Source: Cyclina sinensis (taxonomy: Eukaryota; Mollusca; Bivalvia; Venerida; Veneridae). From it: a stretch of 64,000 nucleotides of DNA. Shown here one piece after another: positions 36,656-48,331 of the stretch. The stretch covers positions 34,869,485 through 34,933,484 of the forward strand of contig JAAONU010000002.1 in NCBI GenBank assembly GCA_012932295.1. The letters run 5' to 3'. A program made the translations under genes and the position numbers. Each line of letters begins with the position of its first letter. The stretch's first letter is position 1. Below the pieces are notes generated by a model that saw only the letters and a list, made by a program, of their open reading frames with translations, was not told where the DNA came from and did no database searches.

Positions 36656-38632
36656 CATATTCTGTATATAACTCTGTCTAAAGTCATTACGACTTTAGCA
36701 TATTCTGTTTCATAGTCTGTCTCTAGCCATTTCATCTTAAGCATATTCTATATACTAGTCATTACATCCTTATCATATTATGTTTACTAATCTGTCTAAA
36801 TTCATTTATTCTTAAGCATATTCTGTGTACTAGTCTGTCTGAATACATTTAATCTTTAGCATATTCTGTTTACTAGTCTGTCTGAATTCATTTAATCTTT
36901 AGAAAATTATGTTTATTAGTCTGTCTGAATTCATTTCATCTTTAGCATATTATGTTTGCTAGTATGTCTAAATTCATTTAATCTTAAGCAAATTATGTCT
37001 ACTAGTCTGTCTGAATTCATTTAATCTTAAGCAAATTATGTCTACTAGTCTGTCTGAATTCATTTCATCTTTAGCATATTATGTTTACTAATATGTCTGA
37101 ATTCATTTAATCTTTAGCATATTCTGTGTTCTAGTCTGTCTGAATTCATTTACTCTTTAGCACATTATGTTTACTAGTCTGTCTTAATTCATTTCATCTT
37201 TAGTGTATTCTGTTTACCAGTCTGTCTGAATTCATTTAATCTTTTGCATATGATGTTTACTAATCTGTCTTAATTCATTTCATCTTTAGCATATTATGTT
37301 TACAAGTCTGTCTAAATTCATTCAATCATAAGTGTATTCTGTATACTAGTCTGTTTAAATTAATTTCATCTGTGGCTTATTTTCATTTTGAGCATTTTCT
37401 GTATACTAGTCTGTCTCAATTTATTTTATCTTTAGCATTTTCTGGTATCTAGTCTGTCTAAATTCATTGAATCTTTAGCATATTTGGTATGCTAGTCTGA
37501 CTTTATTCATTTAATCATTAGCATATTTTGTTTACTAGTCTGCCTGAATTCATTCAATTTAGCGTATTTGTGTACTTGTCTGTCTGAATTCATTTCATCT
37601 TGAGCATATTTTGTTTACTAGTCTGTCTAAATTCATTTCATTTTTAGCATATTCTGTATATTAGTCTGTCTAAAGTCATTACGTCTTTAGCATATTCTGT
37701 ATTTTAGTCTGTCTCAAGTCATTACGTCTTTAGCATATTCTGTATATTAGTCTGTCTAAAGTCATTACGTCTTAAGCATATTCTGTATATTAGTCTGTCT
37801 AAAGTCATTACGTCTTTAGCATATTCTGTATATTAGTCTGTCTAAAGTAATTACGTCTTAAGCATATTCTGTTTACTATTCTGTCTTAATTCATTTCATC
37901 TTGGGCATATTTTGTTTACTAGTCTGTCTTAATTCATTTCATTTTTAGCATATTATGTTTACTAGTCTGTCTTAATTCATTTCATCTTGAGCATATTTTG
38001 TTTACTAGTCTGTCTAAATTCATTTCATTTTTAGCATATTCTGTATATTAGTCTGTCTAAAGTCATTACGTCTTTAGCATATTCTGTATATTAGTCTGTC
38101 TAAAGTCATTACGTCTTTAGCATATTCTGTATATTAGTCTGTCTCAAGTCATTACGTCTTTAGCATATTATGTTTACTAGTCTGTCTTTATTCATTTCAT
38201 CTTGAGCATATTTTGTTTACTAGTCTGTCTAAATTCATTTCATTTTTAGCATATTCTGTATATTAGTCTGTCTAAAGTCATTACGTCTTTAGCATATTCT
38301 GTATATTAGTCTGTCTCAAGTCATTACGTCTTTAGCATATTCTGTATGTTAGTCTGTCTAAAGTCATTACGTCTTAAGCATATTCTGTATATTAGTCTGT
38401 CTAAAGTCATTACGTCTTTTGCATATTCTGTTAAGTAGTCTTCTTAATTCATTTCAGCTTTAGCATATTCTGTTAACTAGTCTGTCTAAATTCATTTAAT
38501 CATAAGTGTATTCTGTAAGCTAGTCTGTTTAAATTAATTGCATCTTTAGCATATTTTGTTTACTAGGCTTTCTTAATTCGTTTAATCATAAGCATATTCT
38601 GTATTCTAGTCTTCTAAATTTATTTCGTCTTG
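36656..38632 (+). repeat. 2-kb minisatellite, about 46 x 43 bp
   Basis: The core of each unit is (TTT)AGCATATTCTGT, then TAGTCTGTCT. Units differ in the last third: one class has AATTCATTTAATCTTT or AATTCATTTCATCTTT, the other AAGTCATTACGTCTTT. The 43-bp period is exact in many places (for example CATATT at 37691 and 37734). The ACGT class is concentrated at 37665-38430, in blocks separated by the ATTTCAT class, which is a higher-order arrangement from repeated block duplication. The edges are more diverged than the centre. Confidence 0.97.
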
Positions 38633-41254
38633 TAATTTTATTTCATATTTTTTGTCTTTACGTTTGACTTTGACATTAAATGTGAGATAACCACCGTCTC
38701 TAAAAAGAAAACATCAGTTGTTTCTATATGAATATGGGTATGTACAACAAATTAACAATGCCATTTTCACAGAATGTAAAAAAGAGTCATATAATATAAA
38801 AAGGGCCACTGTTGGGTTTTCAATATATAAAGATATTTGATTTCTCCCTTATTATGTGTTGATAATTAATTTATCATCATAAGGTTAGAGATCATGGTAT
38901 ACCATATCAGTAATGTTAAGAGATGAGGACCTATTATCGAAAGCTGTTGCCGATCTATGAGTAAGAACTTGCTGATGTAACGAAAGAACACATTCATCTT
39001 TTCTTTTCATTACACAAGGTGTGATTTTTCGATAATATTCTATTAACAAGCCAAATTAACTTAGGTTAGCAGTATAATAGTTGTACAATACATGCTTAAT
39101 TATATCCAGTCAAATCAAATTGGTTAAATTGACTTCTTGCATTCTTCATTGTTTACCGCTGAACATGTGACGCAATGATACTTAAAGTCAATACCTTTCT
39201 AATATATATAAAGAACTGTCCTTTATTTTCTCATTTAGCAATTACCCCCCCCCCCCCCCCCCTCTGTTCTTATGTGATTTATTTATTTTATTTTATTCTT
39301 GGATAAATTTTCCGTAATTGCTTTTTTCTTTGGCTTTTCTTACTTTCAAAATTTCCTTTTGATTCAATGAGAGATTATCAAGTTATCTAATGAAGCAAAC
39401 AGACTCTTGCCTGATCAAGAAGGCTTATGCTACTTTCTGATTTGAATTGTTAAAAAATGCTTTACAGAAAAAGATAAGGTCATTAGAAAAAAAAACAATC
39501 AATTATCTATTCATTATCAAACAGAAATAAATTATAATTTTATTCCAAACCTCAGGGCTAATAAAGATAAAGAGAAAAAAAAGAATGATAATTAAGAAAA
39601 AAAATACACGAAGGCATGTGTGATGAGCCGGTGACAGATGTTATTGAAATGTTTAGGACTGATAAGAATAAATGTCCTATTTTTATACATAATAAGTTTG
39701 CTCAAAGAAAAATAAAACTATTCCTCTCGTTAATGTTATTATTCATCCTCTAAAAGTTCAACTGATAAAAAAGCATTATCATAAATATGTTAAGTTAATC
39801 TAAACACATGGATTTGTATAAATTATGGTATGATACCGAACAATCTCAGTGTACGACTGATGCCTGATAATTAAAAGTGCAAATTACAGGTTTAGAGAGA
39901 GGTATGTTTGCGTCTAAAAATGTCTCAGTTCTCGATATCATATTTTACTCCTGTTATCGTAATATTACCATTCACATATTATTCCCCTTTTTCTTTCAAC
40001 CAAGCTGAAGTTGATTTAAAGGAAAAAAGCTGCATAAACCCCCCTGTACTTTAATTTCCCATGAGATGTTACATTTTTCCGGGAGTGTCTATTTTTTGTT
40101 GATGTTAACACCGCTTTCGGTGCAGTTCGACATTTTAACACGATTTGAACAACTAATGCAAAAGAAATTACATGGAAACAAGCTATTATGAGCGACTGCT
40201 TGTGAATGAAACGGCACTGAGGATGCATAAAGAGTTGGGTTAGACGTAGTTAAATAAATAGTTCGCAGAGATTAGGTCGAAAAAGATAAAAACATGAGTG
40301 AATGATGGTCAGAAAATATGCAAAAGACTTTAAACACCTGTAAGTTGATGTTGACTTGAATAACCATTGGATGTTTTTTTGTTGTTTTTTTTCCAACTAG
40401 AAAAGATTATTCTGTTGACGTTTTATACAGTGGTAAATGATATTTGGAATCAGCGTATGCATTTTAACGAGACTGTTTACATGAGGTATTAATTATCTGA
40501 AAGCAATTAAAACCTCTGCTTACTCTATAGAAAAATACTTTTAGCTGTTGTAAATGGGTCAATATCAATCTGTACCTGCGACAGTGAATTTTAGTTATAA
40601 GTTTTAAACTGTCTTTTATAGGACTTTATTGTATGGAGGATACCAGAAGGCACGTCAAGATTTTTGTTTGCTAAATATATATCTTTCGGGACTTTTACAG
40701 AACTTACGTAATAAAAATTAAACTAAATTGTATGAAACTTGCCTTTAGTTTAAATATCATTGATACCTTTTTATCGATTGATTTTAAAGTTTTACTTTAG
40801 TTCCTTAATTGTTTTCACGTTTCAGGTTCAAGTAAACAATATGGGTTTGGTTTAAATAATTTCTTGATTGCGTTTGAAAGAAACACTGATTGTTAACCGA
40901 GCAGCTAAGATAATTTACACTCAAATGCCTTCATAAATCTGCAGAGGCCATAGAGATTTGCGTGTCAGATCTCGTTATATTTTGACATGCTGTTTTAAAT
41001 TTCAGCAGCTAATAAGCATTCGTCTCGTATTATACATAGCACGTCTTCGTATTCCGGTCAAAAACAAACCACGTGTTTACTCTGTGTTTATCTCTGACTA
41101 TGGCTTTGCATGTTTGAAGTCAATTATCTGCTCAATCGATAGGTCATTGGTACAATAAACTTCAAGATTTCTAGACTGACGCAGAATTATTTGACCGATT
41201 TGCGATACCATACAAAGAAAATCGTTGTGTCAATACAATTTAGTAAACACCTCT
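38633..41254. other. Non-coding stretch with a poly-C tract
   Basis: Apart from 18 consecutive C at 39245-39262 it is AT-rich and unique-looking. The 70-codon minus frame at 40016-40228 and 66-codon plus frame at 40958-41158 are unrecognised. Confidence 0.45.
39245..39262. repeat. Poly-C tract, 18 bases
   Basis: Eighteen uninterrupted C in strongly AT-rich surroundings. The length may be a consensus value, because homopolymers of this size are error-prone in sequencing and assembly. Confidence 0.95.
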
Positions 41255-41455
41255 AATATATGGTGGTCAGATTCAATTAAAACGCTCGGTGGCTCCCATA
41301 TGCTGACAGTTTATTGATTGCTGAATTGTAGTAACATTTATTTCGCCCGTCCAATGCGCAGCTAATGTAATTGGCAAGACTTATACTTGAATCATTTACA
41401 CAATTTCCGAAATAAATCTTTCCTCTGTTTAACAAGATTGTATTAACTGCTTTCA
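41255..41455 (+). repeat. Dispersed repeat family 4, copy A
   Basis: It aligns with 45388-45530 in the same orientation. Shared blocks are AACACCTCTAAT, GGT..(A/C)..A(C/T)TCAATT, CAGCTA(A/G)TGTAAT, CTTGAATC and a T(A/C)TTTAA(A/C)A(A/G)(A/G)AT block. Copy A is longer because of a middle insertion. No coding capacity is seen. Confidence 0.65.
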
Positions 41456-42101
41456 GAGTCTTAAATCAGGATTTCCTCTTCTACACAAAAGAATTTGTCC
41501 CTATTTTCTCAAGAAAAAAATAAATAAACCAAAGTGAAAAAGGCATACAGTGAACATACCCTAAAATGTAGAGCTTTCTTTTTCCTGTAGAATCATATAA
41601 ATGTGAATCATTGCCGAATGTCAAGATGTCAATCAGATAAACTTCCAGTATAAAAACTAGTCTTTATACAAAGAGTTGTTTTTGTTTTACACTATTAAGC
41701 CTGAGACCGATTTATTATAACTGAACACTCCCTATATAATCTAAGTAAAGATTTTTTTTGACGTAGAATCCTCTTTACAATATAACTTATTTTTCAATTA
41801 CAGATAATGAGCCAGTGATATAGATTTGCAGTAAATCATCGCCTGATTTCTGGGTATGTCCCTTTAAAATGTTTCATTTTATTTAAGTATTATGCAACTT
41901 TTCTGAAAAATGAAGTGTAAATCTTCATTACAAGGTGCTCCGGTGAACGTTTCTGATTGAAATATCTAAATAGTTATTATATAGGTATAATACATATATA
42001 AAAGCTTCTATAAGTCTTGTACGACTGATATATTCCGGACATCCTAACCGGAAAACCCACATTTTCAGTACTCTAATCGAAAAAAACTAGGTTAGTATTA
42101 A
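41456..42101. other. Non-coding stretch
   Basis: Nothing recognisable. A TTTTTCAATTACAG acceptor-like sequence ends at about 41810, but no matching donor follows it closely. Confidence 0.4.
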
Positions 42102-42330
42102 TTACTATATTTTTAGTTATTGGATACTGCCAAAGGCAGGCTATCTCCCACATCTTATTAATGTCGGCAGAGAAACAAAGTATGAATAAATGTATAGGAA
42201 AATAAGCAACTCAATAAATCGGATCCTCTGGGGTATGCTCACGAAAAAAGATCGGGATATCCCTCTGCTTTCATTGGCGGCAGAAAAATCTATTTTATCC
42301 CAATGAATGGAGATAAAAAATATTCCAGTC
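42102..42330 (+). repeat. Dispersed repeat family 5, copy A
   Basis: The segment begins TTGGATACTGCC..AGGCAGGCTAT and continues with CATCTTATTAATGTCGGCA, GAAAC(A/G)AAGT, a CTCTGGGGTAT block, and TTGGCGGCA near 42276. The same order occurs at 47200-47540 and 53416-53765. A 76-codon minus-strand frame (42141-42371) lies across it; part of that reading (FVSLPTL..R.G) is also present on the minus strand of copy B, so the family may carry a decayed coding piece, but no protein family is recognised. Confidence 0.75.
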
Positions 42331-43688
42331 AGTATTTTAAAAATGTTTACATTTAAATCCTTACACTTCAAAGGATACGTGTTTAAAAAGAAATGACATA
42401 AAACTTAATACAATACAAATTACCAGGCCAGCCTACTTGTGTAAAAAGGTAATAACTTTAAAATGCTATAGATCTCTTGATAATGTTATACATGCCCTCG
42501 TCTCGGACGGACACCGTTCAGGGATTAATTTTTTGTTAACATACGATTCGATTAAGCAGACATAAAGCTGTCTGGAGTTTGTATTTGTGTAGATATTTTA
42601 CTTGGGTTATTCTCCTATATTTCAGAAGTCACTACTTTGAGGTCATTATTCTGAGTTTGCCTGTCAATTTTTTCCCCTTTGTAGCATTACTTGCTACAAA
42701 TAAATGTTTGTTTCATAATGAACGACACATTTTTTTTAAATTTCTTTGGTAAGTGACAATACGTATTTCAAATATACCCTGCACAGTAACTTGCGAAATA
42801 TTATTTTATACTCAGTGTTATGGATTATCGGCTGCAAAATTAAAGATAAAAAAACAAAACAAAAAACAACAAGAAGAAAAGTAATAAAATAGAGCTGCTC
42901 TCAGAAAATATTCAAGAAATAAAATCAGAAACATCTGGACCGCCCGCGTAAAACTCAACTTGCTATAGACATAAAATCATATTTATTTCGCTTTATTTTC
43001 AATACCTACAGTAGTGTTTCTGTTTCTTTTCATGTAATATTATTAGATCGTTTGAAATTCTGCTACATTTTGCCTTTTGATATGTTACAATTGTACAAAA
43101 GTTTCATCATCATGGCATCTAGGAGAACTAAAAAATGTCTCATCCACATTAGGCTTTGATGTTTGTTGTTTTAGTAACGCACTGTGAAGTGAAGATTAGA
43201 TTCTGAAGCATCTATAATGTAATTGTTTTATCCCGAATTTCCCTGTTGTATAACGAACAATATTGTCTGCGGTTTCAATCTAATTTATAACCGGTGATAG
43301 AGGACTCTTTCAGATATGTCAACAACATTCGTAACTGTAATGTCCTCAGCAACGCCCCGCAACGCCATGTTTATAACAAACATAGGTTTGTTTACCAAGT
43401 AGCTCTGAAAACTAAACATAAACTGTTTTAACTATAGATTGAAGTATTTTAATAAATGACTAAAAACAGATGCATTTGCTTAGTGACTGCGAGAACACTT
43501 AATTAAACGTATCTTTCACTGGCCATTATCTCTAACGAGAAATTAAACACCTGCTTTCCTTAAAATATAAATTCGAAAGTGTTCAGGACTCGTTTACCTT
43601 TTATATATTTCTTCTAATTTAGCTACAGCACATCATTCATAATAAATATAATAGATATGCCAGACCTGTAATTTCTCTACAAAGATTT
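42331..43688. other. Non-coding stretch
   Basis: A 64-bp segment at 42685-42748 lies between TTTTTTCCCCTTTGTAG and GTAAGTG and is open in one phase, but I do not recognise the reading. Nothing else is seen. Confidence 0.4.
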
Positions 43689-44170
43689 GTCCTCAGTAAA
43701 GTGAAAATGTGCTTAGAAACGTTGTCCGCAGTCAAGTGGAAATGTGCTTAGAAATGTTGTCCTATGACAAGTGGTAATATGCTTAGAAACATTGTCCTAA
43801 GTCAAGTGGAATTATGTTTAGAAACATTGTCCTAAGTCAAGTGGAATTATGTTTAGAAACGTTGTCCTCAGTCAGGTGGTAATGCTTTGAAACATTGTCC
43901 TACATCAAGTGGTAATATGCTTATGAGCGTTGTCCTAAGTCAAGTGGTAATATGTTTAGAAACGTCGACCTTAGACAAATGATAATATGCTTTGAAACGT
44001 TGTGCTAATTCAAGCGTAATATGATTAGAAACGTTAGCATCAGTCAAGTGGTGATATGCTTAGAAACGTTGCCCTAAGTCAAGTAGTAATATGCTTAGAA
44101 ACGTTGTCCTCAGTCAAGTGGTAATATGCTTAGAAGCGTCGTGATTAGTCAAGTAATTATATGCTTAGAA
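43689..44170 (+). repeat. Minisatellite, about 14 x 35 bp
   Basis: The unit is like GTCCTAAGTCAAGTGGTAAT followed by ATGCTTAGAAACGTT. The 35-bp spacing is clear at the left end (43689, 43724). Units vary at many positions, with a few one-base gaps. The array ends only about 20 bp before the inverted copy of repeat family 3. Confidence 0.95.
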
Positions 44171-44189
44171 TTTATGTTATCATTATTGC

Positions 44190-44345
44190 ATTATTTCAGA
44201 GGCAATTATACTAACAATTACGAATTCAGCCCTAAAATTTCATAACTAATGGCAAACTTCCTCCTTGTTTGTATATAAAAATGTAGGTCAAAATCGATTT
44301 TAATACAGCTACGCCGAAAATGCACACAGAAAGTTTCCTGTTTAT
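44190..44345 (-). repeat. Dispersed repeat family 3, minus-strand copy
   Basis: This is the reverse-complement partner of 20060-20265. The best blocks are AAATGTAGGTCAAAATCGATTT, TTAATACAGCTACGC and GCCCTAAAATTTCATAA. It directly abuts the 35-bp minisatellite, which the copy at 20 kb lacks. Confidence 0.8.
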
Positions 44346-45387
44346 TTGTTTTACAAACATCTTTTTTTAAATATGAATACGGTTAATGCTTTTGATACCC
44401 CAGAGAAGTATTTCTTGCTAAGAGATTATGCTGTTGTCATCTAATTGTGTGGAAAGGTACATAGTAACCTGATCATAACATAACGTAAACAAGTGTAATG
44501 GATGAAAGTCACGTGATATGAATGAAAATAAAAGTATGGTGGCAACATCTCGTACATGCTGCAGTTTGGGATATATTACGCAAATATTCTATATGGCACT
44601 ATATTATGTTCGCTTCGGTTTATTTCATGTCATTCTGTATCATTTATAGAAATAATGAAACAGAATTTGTCTGGATATATGTCTTTAGTAATATATCGTC
44701 TGAGGAGTTTCGCAAATGTCAGCATACCCCTTGACATCTGTGTTCGCACTGTTTCAGAAGACTTGTGAAGCCCTATTTTCCTCGGTATATGGGATTTAAG
44801 ATTCGACCTTTTTTTCTTCTTGTTTTGTTACATTTTTTCATCACCAAAACTATAAGTAACTGTCTTCTTGATTATCGGCAGACGAAAACATTGGAACTGT
44901 TCTGAGCCTTTAAATATCAACGATAATCTTTGAACTGAACCATTCGTACTCTGTTAAGGATTTAAAGGACTATGTATGTGACCTTGGTAGTGCAAAGTTA
45001 GTTCGTAAATCATTTACGGTTAAATTTGCAGATACGAGTCCTGGTTTGATTGAGAATCAGATTGCATGAGTGGCTCGTGCTTACTGTCGGTCAATACATC
45101 GATTACTGTTATTAACAGTACAAATAATAAATTCAACTACCTGTTTTCACGACATACGATAATAAATCTCTCAAGACGATTCTGTTGATATCTGAGAAGG
45201 GTTATGATATTAAAACAAGTCATTGTTCTACTATTTTGATCGTGTACAAATGTAATTACTGTCTTGTATTTTCCTGAGACTTTGCATGTTTGCGAATGTT
45301 AACCCACTCAAGGTAGATAATTTGATTTCAACACAAAATCCAGTCTCGTAGAAGTAGGATATTTATGAAGTGGCGCTCGTTGGCGAA
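44346..45387. other. Non-coding stretch
   Basis: Two overlapping plus-strand frames (44522-44734 and 44556-44768) of 70 codons each are unrecognised. No gene or repeat is seen. Confidence 0.45.
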
Positions 45388-45530
45388 CACCTCTAATTTA
45401 CGTTGGTAGAACTTAATTCAAGCGTCCCCTTGCCGGTTGATAGACAGCTAGTGTAATCTGGATGACCTGTTCTTGAATCTTCAGTGCAGATCCAGTAATA
45501 TACCTTTCCAGTATTTAAAAGAATTATGAT
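45388..45530 (+). repeat. Dispersed repeat family 4, copy B
   Basis: This is the partner of 41255-41455 and is shorter in the middle. Confidence 0.65.
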
Positions 45531-45726
45531 AACTCTTGTCTAAAGGATACTTTATGATTTTCTTCAAATATGTTTGTCATGTTATTACGCCGAATAGGTA
45601 AACACTAGTGTAGCAGATATGATTCGCCGGGTGAAAGTTTTATCAGGAAAATTCAAATATAACCATATTAGCCATATTTAAATTGATATCTGTGAATATT
45701 TCAAAAACAATTACACGATGTGTGAA

Positions 45727-46255
45727 TTTACCAGGTTATATGAAGAAACGTCAGTTTATTAGAGATGTCAGCATTTGCCAGGTTAGTATAGACGTCAACA
45801 TTTACCAGGTTGGTAAAGACGTCAGCATTTACCAGGTGAGAAATGACGTCAACATTTACCAGGTTAGTAAAGACGCCAGCATTTACCAGGTGAGAAATGA
45901 CGTCAGCATTTACCAGGTTAGTAAAGACGTCAGCATTTACCAGGTTATTAAAGATGTCAGCATTTACCAGGTTAGTAAAGACGTCAGCGTTTACCAGGTT
46001 AGTAAAGACGTCAGCATTTACCAGGTTAGTAAAAACGTCAGCATTTACCAGGTTAGTAAAGACGTCAGCATTTACCAGGTTAGTAAAGACGTCAGGATTT
46101 ACCAGGTTAGTAAAGACGTCAGCATCTACCAGGTTAGTAAAGACGTCAGCATTTACCAGGTAAGTAAAGCGTCAGCATTTACAGGTTAGTAAAAACGCCA
46201 GAATTAACCAGGCTAGTAAAGACGTCAGCATTTACCAGGTTAGTAAAGACGTCAG
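45727..46255 (+). repeat. Minisatellite, about 19 x 27 bp, open in two plus-strand frames
   Basis: The consensus unit is GACGTCAGCATTTACC followed by AGGTTAGTAAA. Because 27 is divisible by three and the unit lacks stops in two plus frames, frames of 168 codons (45683-46189, repeating DVSIYQVSK) and 88 codons (45897-46163, repeating TSAFTRLVK) run through it. One minus-strand frame is also stop-free across the consensus. Openness in several frames argues that it follows from unit length and not from coding selection. One unit near 46165-46180 loses a base and closes the long frame. Most units carry the palindrome GACGTC, and two carry TGACGTCA (45844-45851, 45898-45905), the CRE core. The CAGGTTAGT part resembles a splice donor. 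Confidence 0.95.
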
Positions 46256-47199
46256 TGACATCGGTAAGTGCCTATGTTGTCTATAGGTTACATCACATTT
46301 GGGGCATATATTAGAATTTAAAGAAAGGGATCTAGCACCGTTTTTATCATCTTTTCAAAACAGTCTGTTTTGAAATACAAGAGGCACAGATGAAACGTTC
46401 GGACCGTTCAACGCTCTTTCTTTTTAAAAGTCTTTTTAAAAATACAAACGTAAAGGAGGAGAGATAATTTGAATAACTGGAACAAGAAATATCTGTAATT
46501 AGTCTTGTTCTCTGGTAAAAATTGAAAAGTAAAGTCCAAAGAAAAATCATCAAAACAAGACTTTTTCTTATATTCAGACATAACGTTACCACGAATACAC
46601 CCTTCTGTACATTATCTTTAAAACCAATTAATGTTGCATAAAAAATAGAAACACATCACCCCTGTGTTTAGTTTCAGAAGAATATATAGTTATTGTTGAT
46701 ATATCCCTGGAGGATTATAAAGTTTTTATTAATGTATTTCGTTTTGTATTTTATGAAACTGATATATCTTTTTAAAGTGTATCAAAATAGCATCTCCGCA
46801 TTCAATTCCCATTTTAAAGAGATTGTATATGCCAAGAACTAAAAAAGACTGAAATGAAATACAAATTGAATTTACACAGAAATAGCACTTTTTTTTAAAA
46901 AAAAAAAGACACTGAACTCGGAACTAAAATGTTACTACACCCTTTCAAACTTATATCGTTTCGATTTCGCTTTTTTAGAATATTTGCTATTATCTTTAAG
47001 TTTTGTTGAATGTTCTGGCGGCGTACAATTTATAAATGGCAATAATGTGCAAAATATTCATTATTATAACACTTATATTATATTATTACACGTAGCCCTT
47101 TGCAATGACAAATTTCAACGAATAAACACAAGGCAATCTTCAATGGAAACTAACGTTTTGTACCATTCAACGCAAATGTCATCTTTTTTACATTAACTG
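46256..47199. other. Non-coding stretch
   Basis: It contains a T-then-A homopolymer junction near 46889-46911. The frames at 46347-46592 and 46984-47196 are unrecognised. Confidence 0.45.
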
Positions 47200-47540
47200 T
47201 ATTTGAAGTTATCGTATACTGCCGTTGGCAGGCTATTTCCCATATCTAATAAATAATGTCGGCAATGAAACGAAGTGTGAAGACAGGTATAAGGAAATAA
47301 ACACGAGGCTCAATATCGGATGCTCTTGGGTATTGTCTCCAAATAGATCTGGCATTCCTGTGCTTTTGTTGGCAGCAATGAATTATTTGATCTTATTCAG
47401 AATATTTCTAACAAAATAGAGGAATCGTATAAAAATACGCGGCGCTTCGAAGGCAAAACAACGGAAAAATCCGTCGCGTCGAATAGAAAGTATCTGAAAA
47501 TCCTTAATTACGTAAAAAGGTTTTGCGATGTTTAAGAGGC
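47200..47540 (+). repeat. Dispersed repeat family 5, copy B
   Basis: It contains TTTGAAGTTAT, TACTGCCGTTGGCAGGCTATTT, AATGTCGGCA, GAAACGAAGTG, GGGTATTGTC, CAAATAGATCTG, TTTTGTTGGC and, 110 bp further, GCGTCGAATA, GAAAATCCTTAATTACGT and GGCTATAAATC. It matches copy C (53416-53765) over the full length; only the first part matches copy A. The plus-strand frame at 47225-47419 lies inside it and is not recognisable as a protein. Confidence 0.85.
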
Positions 47541-48331
47541 TATAAATCATGTAAATATATGTTTTCTTTCGAATCTGTGTTTTGTTTGAGAAGGAAACGC
47601 TTAAAGAACATGGTAGAGCTCCATTTAGCTTTACGAGACTCAATTAAGCTGGCAACATGTTGCATTACATTTTCGTTTTTGCCTGTTTTTATGTCTTGTT
47701 TTTTAGAGATAAGCGTAACCATTCGCATTGTTAATATCCCTCCTTTCGTATGCAATTGTTAATAGGTTTCAACAGCTTCGATTTTAAATGGTTTCTATAA
47801 TGTCTCAATGTAACATACCAGGGATAAAGCAAAGTAGATTTTCCTTGAAATATATTAAGAACAAACATCCTGCATTTAATATTTTGAATTGTTTATAAGG
47901 TGGGAATGCATACTGGAAAGATTCTTTTTGCAGGGTAGATATATGACAAGGAAAATATATTTCAATAAGGTAACTATTTTTATTCTGTATAAAATAAGCA
48001 TAGCAAAAAATCCTTAAACCTCATGTAAATATATTAAGTAAAACAACGTGACATTTTGAAATTTTATCAAGACAAAACTATACTTTATAACCGGGCACCA
48101 TGTTGCTTGTAAGACAAGCAGATTGAAATAGTCAGTGATCATAGCATTCATCATTTGGGGTTATTTCAACATTTTCCTGAGATATGGGTATATTATGTTT
48201 CACTATGCTTGTAAATTTAATACTTTAAATCATATTATACGTGCGTTACAAAAACGTACGTGTTTGATATGTTTGTTACCTTTTCTAATAGTAGAATACT
48301 ACGTCATCGCGCACGTTCTGTGTGTTATCTG
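47541..48331. other. Non-coding stretch
   Basis: Overlapping frames on both strands near 47383-47762 and one at 48135-48365 are unrecognised. I see no gene. Confidence 0.4.

Noticed and set aside
36656..38632. CRISPR-like regular repeats
   Set aside because: Units are contiguous with no unique spacers, and the sequence is eukaryotic; this is a minisatellite.
5828..47231. CCGTTGGCAGG shared between the inverted repeat at 5.8 kb and repeat family 5 at 47.2 kb
   Set aside because: Similarity does not extend beyond 11-12 bases, so I treat it as coincidence.
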